Part shown: piece after piece, positions 7,260-11,852 of the stretch
How positions within the stretch are numbered: the stretch's first letter is position 1
Layout: each line of letters begins with the position of its first letter
Source of the DNA: Sulfurovum sp. bin170
Lineage (GTDB): Bacteria > Campylobacterota > Campylobacteria > Campylobacterales > Sulfurovaceae
Reading direction: 5' to 3'
Length of the DNA: 11,852 nt
Assembly: GCF_010892395.1 (NCBI RefSeq)
Contig: NZ_JAACKB010000310.1
Location: forward strand, 1 to 11,852
Translations under genes and position numbers: made by a program
Notes under the pieces: model-generated
The model's database searches: none
Told to the model about the DNA's origin: nothing
Seen by the model: the letters and a program-made list of their open reading frames with translations, nothing else

Positions 7260-8006
7260 ATGAAACAAATCATACTATCAGCTATTATCTTATCGGTAAT
7301 ATCTCTATCTTCATTACAAGGTAGCTCATTTGCAGGTTCACTAGAGGTTACCCAAGTGGGTCAATGGGTGGATGATAAGATAGATTCAGTCAAAGACTAT
7401 GTACAGTTTGCAAAGAATGTAAAACATAATCTTGACCAATTAAAGACAATGAGGACTAATCTGAAAAAACTAGGTTCAAGAGATTGGATAGACTTTGAAG
7501 ATCAAGTAAGAGAGCTAAAACGATTGGTTAGTTATCAAGATGCTTTAACTTACGCAGCATCAAACTATGAGACCCTTTTTAAAAACAAGTATAAAAATTA
7601 TGATGAGTTTGTACGAATGTATCAAAGTACAACAGGTGTTAGAGACTTTGCCCAAGAGTATAAAACTCTAAACAAAAGTACAAGAAATACCGTAGAGTCA
7701 GCTCTAAAACAGCTAAATTTATCAATGGATGATATGGAAGATGATAAAGTGGTCATGGACAGACTAAAAGACTTAAGTAAAAGTTCTGTAGGACAGAAAC
7801 AGGCTATATCTGTAGTTAGTCAAATCTCTCTACACTCCATAGAGCAACTAAAAAAACTAGAAAAAGTCCTTATGTCAAACCATCAACTCCATGCTGCATG
7901 GATAGCCAAAAAGAATGCTAGAGAGGAGATGGAGGATGCAGCTCACTCGACACGAGTACCTGCCAATGGTAGAGACCTCACTATAAATTACGGAAAGGCA
8001 TATTAA
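7260..8006 (+). CDS. trbJ: TrbJ/VirB5-family conjugal transfer protein
   Basis: This is a periplasmic, minor-pilin-like component. I start it at the ATG at 7260 (248 residues), 13 bases after the trbE stop. An ATG at 7191 would overlap trbE by 56 bases and bury the signal peptide, whereas the 7260 start is preceded by AAGGGAG, although only four bases away. The first 25 residues (MKQIILSAIILSVISLSSL... ending SFA before G) form a Sec signal peptide. The mature part is mostly helical with coiled-coil character (VQFAKNVKHNLDQLKTMRTNLKKLG; SLHSIEQLKKLEKVL), as is usual for TrbJ. Sequence identity in this family is low, so the assignment rests on signal peptide, helix pattern and position between trbE and trbL, as in Ti-type trb operons. 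The trbK gene that follows trbJ there is missing: the next gene begins four bases after the stop. Confidence 0.82.
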   Translation: MKQIILSAIILSVISLSSLQGSSFAGSLEVTQVGQWVDDKIDSVKDYVQFAKNVKHNLDQLKTMRTNLKKLGSRDWIDFEDQVRELKRLVSYQDALTYAASNYETLFKNKYKNYDEFVRMYQSTTGVRDFAQEYKTLNKSTRNTVESALKQLNLSMDDMEDDKVVMDRLKDLSKSSVGQKQAISVVSQISLHSIEQLKKLEKVLMSNHQLHAAWIAKKNAREEMEDAAHSTRVPANGRDLTINYGKAY

Positions 8007-8009
8007 TCT

Positions 8010-8984
8010 ATGAAAGCCAATAGAAAACTCCAAACTATAGCCGTGGTTTTAATAATACTGCTCCCACTCAATCTATTGGCAACTTCTGTTCCTGCAACCC
8101 AAGACCCAACACTATATGATGATATAGTTGATTCATTTATAGCATCAGCTAATCAGTGGCAACCTATCTTTCAAAATCTAGGTTACAGAATATTTGTAGC
8201 TCTTGCAGCTATACAGATAGTTTTAGAGTTGGGATTCATGGCAGCAAGAGGTGAGATAGAGCTTGGTGGAGTAGTGGCTACATTTATGAGAATGTTTTTA
8301 ATATTTGGAATTTTCTATGGACTTATTGGAACACCAAACTTTTTTATAGATTGGTTCAATAGCTTTAATCTCTTAGCAGACCAAGCCAATACAGCAGCAG
8401 GTGGAACGGCTGTACACGCGGCTAATCTATTCGCGGCAGCTGACCAGATATTTCATCTTGCTATTGATAACTTCTCTCTATTCGATTTTGGTAAAAGCAT
8501 GGCTCTGATTCTTGCAGCTTTTTTAGCAGGGATTTTACTCGTACTACTCTCAATAGAATTGCTTATCACTATCCTAAAATTCTACTTTACCCTCTATATC
8601 AACATTATTATGATGGGATTTTCAGCACTACAACAGACGAGGCAGTGGGCAATTAATGGGATTACTAATCTTTTAAAAATAGGATTAGAGTTACTTATGA
8701 TAAAACTGATTATTGGACTCTCTATCACTACCATTATGCAGTTTGCAAATGATGCTTCAAATAATGATAATCAGAGCTTGATATATCTGGTCATCTTGGT
8801 ACTCTCTCTCTTCTCACTAGCAAAAATGATTCATCCAATGGTAGAGAGTTTCTTTACAGGATATGGTTCAAGTAATAGCAACTTTGGTCAAAGAGTAGGA
8901 CAAGCAGGATTAACTTCAGCTACAAACTCTATTGGACAAGGTTTAGGAAATGTAACAAGCTCTACAAAAAGTCAAGTCTCATAA
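8010..8984 (+). CDS. trbL: TrbL/VirB6-family inner-membrane protein, C-terminus cut by in-frame TAA
   Basis: This is the polytopic inner-membrane subunit of the transfer channel. The 324-residue product has an N-terminal hydrophobic segment (IAVVLIILLPLNLLA, a signal or first membrane span) and further spans near residues 50-70, 90-112, 167-205, 220-240 and 250-270. The TrbL-type architecture ends in a Gly/Ser/Gln/Asn-rich tail (GSSNSNFGQRVGQAG). The gene starts four bases after the trbJ stop, with GGAAAGG upstream. The frame ends at TAA (8982-8984) but continues open to 9293 without a shift; the uninterrupted protein would be 427 residues, nearer the usual TrbL length. All membrane spans lie before the stop, so the short product may still function. 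Alternatives are a recent nonsense mutation (CAA to TAA is one change), stop readthrough, or a sequencing error. Confidence 0.88.
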   Translation: MKANRKLQTIAVVLIILLPLNLLATSVPATQDPTLYDDIVDSFIASANQWQPIFQNLGYRIFVALAAIQIVLELGFMAARGEIELGGVVATFMRMFLIFGIFYGLIGTPNFFIDWFNSFNLLADQANTAAGGTAVHAANLFAAADQIFHLAIDNFSLFDFGKSMALILAAFLAGILLVLLSIELLITILKFYFTLYINIIMMGFSALQQTRQWAINGITNLLKIGLELLMIKLIIGLSITTIMQFANDASNNDNQSLIYLVILVLSLFSLAKMIHPMVESFFTGYGSSNSNFGQRVGQAGLTSATNSIGQGLGNVTSSTKSQVS

Positions 8985-9293
8985 CTAAAGACAAACCAAA
9001 CTTCACAAAATGGTGTTAATCAATCATCAGGACAAGCACCAAATACAACAAATGGAAGCAGTAGCAGTAAGAGTATGAATAATCCAATAAGCATGAAGAG
9101 CATAGGAAAAGGAGTAGGTGAAGCTACTCTAAAAGCAACAGTAGGAACACTCAAAGCAGTTTCAAATATTGGTGGAAGTATGGCTAAAGAGGCTTTGGAT
9201 GAGCGACATACAGCAAATTCAAATACAACTTCATCCCAAGATTATCACAAAAAGTTCCCAACAAACTATAGCCCACCAAGCAATAATAAATAG
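8985..9293 (+). pseudogene. detached TrbL C-terminal tail (includes a 72-codon ORF from ATG 9075)
   Basis: These bases continue the trbL frame directly after its TAA. They encode 102 residues: first a polar Ser/Thr/Asn/Gln-rich linker, then GKGVGEATLKATVGTLKAVS and a hydrophilic end finishing PPSNNK. Such low-complexity tails with a short amphipathic helix are typical of TrbL C-termini. An ATG at 9075 would give a separate 72-residue protein, but no Shine-Dalgarno site stands at the right distance (the nearest purine-rich stretch is GGAAG about 20 bases away). The most likely reading is that this is the former end of trbL. A small independent protein made by translational restart, or a readthrough extension, cannot be excluded. 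The next gene, trbF, begins 14 bases after the TAG. Confidence 0.72.
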
Positions 9294-9307
9294 GAGAGAA
9301 TCAGATA

Positions 9308-9970
9308 ATGCAGAATAAAAAGAGCCAAAACAACAGTGTCTATATGGATGCAAAAAGAGAGTGGAATGAACGATATGGCTCATATATCAAACAGGCACAC
9401 ACTTGGAAGATTATATCTATCTCTCTTATGCTTATAACTCTTCTAGCCGTAGGAGGATTTATATACACCTCTTCTCAAAATAGATTTATCCCCTATATCG
9501 TCCAAATAAACAAATTGGGTGAACCCATTTCCATCTTTAGAGCCAAAGCCACTATTATCAAAGACCCAAAAATAATCAAGTTCTCACTTTCGGAATTTAT
9601 AGTCAATTATAGAACAATCTATAATGATAAAGATGTTCAGGTTCAAATGATAAAAAAAGCCTACAACTATCTATCAGCCAACTCTCCTGCATACAATATG
9701 CTAACACAGTACTTTGTGGATAATCCACCATTCCACCAAAATAAGCGAGTAGTAGTAAAAATCATATCAGTGCTAAATCTCTCAAAAAATAGTTGGCAGA
9801 TAGATTGGGAAGAGGAGACATTTAACAGTAAAGGTGAGCTAACTCAAACAGAGAACTATAAAGGTATCACAAAGTTTGCAATAGTACCACCAACAAGCGA
9901 AGAGAGAATACTGAAAAATCCCATAGGACTCTACATCACAGAGTTTAACTTTAACCAAAAAATTAAATAG
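9308..9970 (+). CDS. trbF: TrbF (VirB8 family) conjugal transfer protein
   Basis: This is a bitopic inner-membrane scaffold protein of the type IV secretion system. The 220 residues fit the family (about 220-240). The cytoplasmic N-terminus carries the TrbF signature YMDAKREWNERYGSYIKQA (residues 12-30). One membrane span follows at residues 35-56 (IISISLMLITLLAVGGFIYT). The periplasmic VirB8 domain begins RFIPYIVQINKLGEP and includes the SWQIDWEEE strand. AGGAGA (9292-9297) overlaps the preceding TAG and sits ten bases before the ATG. Its own stop (TAG, 9968-9970) overlaps the ribosome site of trbG, so the two are translationally close. All parts look complete. Confidence 0.95.
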   Translation: MQNKKSQNNSVYMDAKREWNERYGSYIKQAHTWKIISISLMLITLLAVGGFIYTSSQNRFIPYIVQINKLGEPISIFRAKATIIKDPKIIKFSLSEFIVNYRTIYNDKDVQVQMIKKAYNYLSANSPAYNMLTQYFVDNPPFHQNKRVVVKIISVLNLSKNSWQIDWEEETFNSKGELTQTENYKGITKFAIVPPTSEERILKNPIGLYITEFNFNQKIK

Positions 9971-9975
9971 GAGGT
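9969..9975 (+). promoter_or_regulatory. perfect Shine-Dalgarno site deciding the TTG start of trbG
   Basis: AGGAGGT, complementary to the 16S rRNA 3' end over its whole length, lies five bases before TTG at 9981. It overlaps the trbF stop codon. The next in-frame ATG is residue 30 and would lose the signal peptide. Confidence 0.8.
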
Positions 9976-9980
9976 ATAGA

Positions 9981-10907
9981 TTGAGGAAAATTTTATTACT
10001 AATATATATCACACTAAGTAATCAACTTTTAGCAGAAAATAGCTACTTCTCAGAAGATAGCTACAGAATGGATGAGAGAGAGTGGGAGTCTGTACGACAG
10101 GCTAAAAAGTGGCTAGAGAATGATATTCGCTCGATGAAAGGGAGAGATGGACGAATCACATTTTTACATGGTGCAACCATGCCATCAGTCATCTGCTCTC
10201 CACTAAAGATAACCGATATTCAGCTAGAAGTTGGTGAAGAGTTAAAATCTATACAAGCAGGTGATACAGCAAGATGGAACTTCTCAACAGATGTATCAGG
10301 AAAAGGTAAAAATGAGATAGTTCACATTATTGTAAAACCTCTTGACCTTGGGCTAAATACAAATCTTATTATCTTTACAGATAGACGAACCTATAACCTC
10401 AAACTCATCTCAAAAAAATATGCATGGACTCCAATTGTAAACTTTACCTATAACGCTTCACTTCAAAGCTCTCTACTCAACTATAAACAGTACAAAAGAA
10501 AAAAAGCAAACAGCTATAGGAAACAAAACACATTTGAAAAGTCACCTCAAAGCCGAGTAGATATAAATAACTTAAATTTCAATTACGAAATAGAGGGTGA
10601 TGCAAAGTGGAAACCTCTTAGAGTCTACAATGATGGTATAAAAACCTTTATTCAGATGCCAAAAGATATGAGTGTACAAGAAGCACCTGCATTAGTAGTT
10701 TTGGATAGCTCATCCAATAAAAACTTGGTCAACTATAGACTGAAAGAGGATAAGTATATCGTAGATAAACTCTTCGATTCAGCCATGCTCCTACTTGGTG
10801 TGGGAAGTGACCAAGAGAGTATTATGATATATAGAGTTGATAAAAACTCTAACCATAAACCTAGTAATCATCTAAAAATATTAGAAGGAGTTAGTAATGA
10901 GTATTAA
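9981..10907 (+). CDS. trbG: TrbG (VirB9 family) conjugal transfer protein
   Basis: This is a periplasmic/outer-membrane core subunit that assembles with the VirB7- and VirB10-type proteins. It has 308 residues from a TTG start, supported by a perfect ribosome site and by an N-terminal Sec signal peptide (MRKILLLIYITLSNQLLA, cleavage after A18). The N-terminal VirB9 domain holds the TrbG motif chain DGRITFLHGATMPSVICSPL, then DIQLEVGE, GDTARWNFS, HIIVKP and LNTNLIIFTDRRTYNLKL. A linker rich in Lys and Tyr follows (about residues 165-190). The C-terminal domain begins FNYEIEGDAKWKPLRVYNDG and includes KTFIQMP. Its last 11 bases overlap the start of the next gene (ATG at 10897), which suggests translational coupling. 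Confidence 0.95.
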   Translation: MRKILLLIYITLSNQLLAENSYFSEDSYRMDEREWESVRQAKKWLENDIRSMKGRDGRITFLHGATMPSVICSPLKITDIQLEVGEELKSIQAGDTARWNFSTDVSGKGKNEIVHIIVKPLDLGLNTNLIIFTDRRTYNLKLISKKYAWTPIVNFTYNASLQSSLLNYKQYKRKKANSYRKQNTFEKSPQSRVDINNLNFNYEIEGDAKWKPLRVYNDGIKTFIQMPKDMSVQEAPALVVLDSSSNKNLVNYRLKEDKYIVDKLFDSAMLLLGVGSDQESIMIYRVDKNSNHKPSNHLKILEGVSNEY

Positions 10908-11598
10908 AAATAGATTTCTAATAGTTACAAGTGTAGCTCTACTATTCATAGGATGTAATTCAAAACCCACTCACTTTAGTCCATTTGTTTGTGATAAGAT
11001 TGACCTAAGTAAAAAGAGAGATGCTATAGTGGTTCATGATTTTATAACTATTATAAAAGCCTATTATTCACCTGCAACAACTGTATTTCAAATAGAGAAG
11101 ACAGGCTCTATGTTTGAGAAGAGTATAGAGAGTGAACTTAGAAAAAGAGGTTATGGTATAGGTGCTATCTATGGTAAAGGTATAACAAGAACTCCTCTAG
11201 CTTGGAGAGTTACCTATCTCAATAAAAAGATGATTCGAGTCTCTTATCATATTGGTGAAGATGTTAGTATTAGTAGAATCTACAAACTAAAAGATAGACA
11301 GTATAAACCCTTTAGCTCATTCTCTGCTGTTGGGCTAGATAGTAGAAAGTTTGCAAATTTAGACTTCTCCATGCCAAAAAATATAAGTGCAAGAAAGCAA
11401 AGCATTTTATCACTAGCAAAAGTAACAGCAAGTAGTCTGAAAATCAGGTCCAAACCTAGTGCTAAATCCAAAGAGATAGCTACGATAAAAAGAGGAGAGA
11501 GTATATCCTATAGTGAAATAATAATGGATAGTAGAGGTGAAGAGTGGGTAAAGCTAGAGGGTGGAGGCTATATGAAAGCTTCATATCTAAAGTTTTAA
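10897..11598 (+). CDS. lipoprotein at the trbH (VirB7-like) position with C-terminal SH3 domain
   Basis: The protein has 233 residues. The N-terminus MSIKNRFLIVTSVALLFIGC is a lipoprotein signal with the lipid-modified Cys at position 20; the box (FIGC) has Phe at -3, which is slightly unusual. The middle part is of no family I recognise. The last 62 residues (about 172-233: TASSLKIRSKPSAKSKEI, then IKRGESISY, EEWVKLEGGGYMKASYL) match a bacterial SH3 (SH3b) domain, a fold often tied to peptidoglycan or peptide binding. It overlaps trbG by 11 bases and precedes trbI. This is the place of trbH, itself a lipoprotein in IncP and Ti systems, so I infer an outer-membrane core partner of TrbG. Direct similarity to known TrbH is not evident to me, hence no symbol. 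AAGGAG stands about seven bases before the ATG. Confidence 0.85.
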   Translation: MSIKNRFLIVTSVALLFIGCNSKPTHFSPFVCDKIDLSKKRDAIVVHDFITIIKAYYSPATTVFQIEKTGSMFEKSIESELRKRGYGIGAIYGKGITRTPLAWRVTYLNKKMIRVSYHIGEDVSISRIYKLKDRQYKPFSSFSAVGLDSRKFANLDFSMPKNISARKQSILSLAKVTASSLKIRSKPSAKSKEIATIKRGESISYSEIIMDSRGEEWVKLEGGGYMKASYLKF

Positions 11599-11607
11599 GA
11601 GCCAACA

Positions 11608-11852
11608 ATGAGTAATAAAAATCTCCAAGTCAATCAATCCCCATCAAGCATGAGCCAAGGTGGGAAGTTTGCCTCTAAAAAACCCTATCTGATACTCCTT
11701 GGAATCTTTACCCTATTTCTAATAGGAATGATATACGCAACAGCCCAAAGAGGAGATACAAAAAGAGAGCAGGAGCAAGATAAACAAAACATTATAAAAT
11801 CAGACACCACAAAAATAGATGAGTTACTAAGATCTCTAAGCTCTATGAAGCA
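11608..11852 (+). CDS. trbI: TrbI (VirB10 family) conjugal transfer protein, 5' part
   Basis: The frame opens at ATG 11608, nine bases after the preceding stop, and runs off the window end after 81 codons. The visible part has a short polar cytoplasmic N-terminus (MSNKNLQVNQSPSSMSQGG...), one membrane span at about residues 26-46 (PYLILLGIFTLFLIGMIYAT), and then a charged, Gln/Lys-rich stretch leading to a helix (TTKIDELLRSLSSMK). This N-in, single-span, hydrophilic-linker layout is that of VirB10/TrbI, which spans from inner to outer membrane. The place after trbG and the lipoprotein agrees with trbG-H-I order. The diagnostic C-terminal domain is outside the window. The ribosome site is weak (AAGAG). 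Confidence 0.82.
   Translation, partial: MSNKNLQVNQSPSSMSQGGKFASKKPYLILLGIFTLFLIGMIYATAQRGDTKREQEQDKQNIIKSDTTKIDELLRSLSSMK

Noticed and set aside
11280-11471. minus-strand frame inside the SH3 lipoprotein gene
   Set aside because: It is a shadow frame without its own signals.
1-11852. CRISPR array, tRNA/rRNA genes, toxin-antitoxin pair or defence system
   Set aside because: I looked for regularly spaced repeats, tRNA-like arms and small paired genes and saw none. The coding content is accounted for by the transposon and the trb operon.

Overview
The window is AT-rich, uses AGA for most arginines and ATA and TTA/CTA freely, and has tightly packed genes with clear Shine-Dalgarno sites. With the protein character, this suggests a member of the Campylobacterota (Sulfurimonas/Sulfurovum/Arcobacter-like). 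That is an inference: no rRNA or tRNA is present to prove it. The DNA is accessory in nature, either a conjugative plasmid or an integrated conjugative element.

Layout. Bases 3-536 hold the 3' end of an unrecognised gene that enters from the left. Bases 574-4631 are a complete Tn3-family transposon of 4058 bp. It has 75-bp terminal inverted repeats (72/75 identical), a 6-bp flanking direct repeat ATCTTA, a serine resolvase on the minus strand (tnpR) and a full-length Tn3-type transposase (tnpA). The two genes diverge from a short intergenic region that should hold the res site and both promoters. No passenger gene is visible. After a short AT-rich spacer with a plausible promoter, bases 4823-11852 form one co-directional operon for a P-type (Trb/VirB) type IV secretion system: trbE (VirB4 ATPase), trbJ (VirB5), trbL (VirB6), trbF (VirB8), trbG (VirB9), a lipoprotein at the trbH (VirB7-like) position, and the start of trbI (VirB10), which is cut by the window end.

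How the genes work together. TrbE powers the machine. TrbL and TrbF form the inner-membrane part. TrbG, the lipoprotein and TrbI form the outer-membrane core complex. TrbJ is a minor pilus component. The order E-J-L-F-G-H-I is that of the Ti-plasmid trb operon, without an obvious trbK. trbB, trbC and trbD, which normally precede trbE, are absent from this window; the Tn3 element sits directly upstream instead.

Most notable observations. (1) trbL is interrupted by a single in-frame TAA at 8982-8984, after which the same frame stays open for 102 codons and encodes a typical TrbL-like tail. (2) The minimal Tn3 element has unusually long TIRs, and its resolvase gene ends inside one of them. (3) The divergent tnpR and tnpA promoters may share one palindromic -35 hexamer. 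(4) The trbH-position lipoprotein carries a C-terminal bacterial SH3 domain. I found no CRISPR array, RNA gene or clearly novel defence system.
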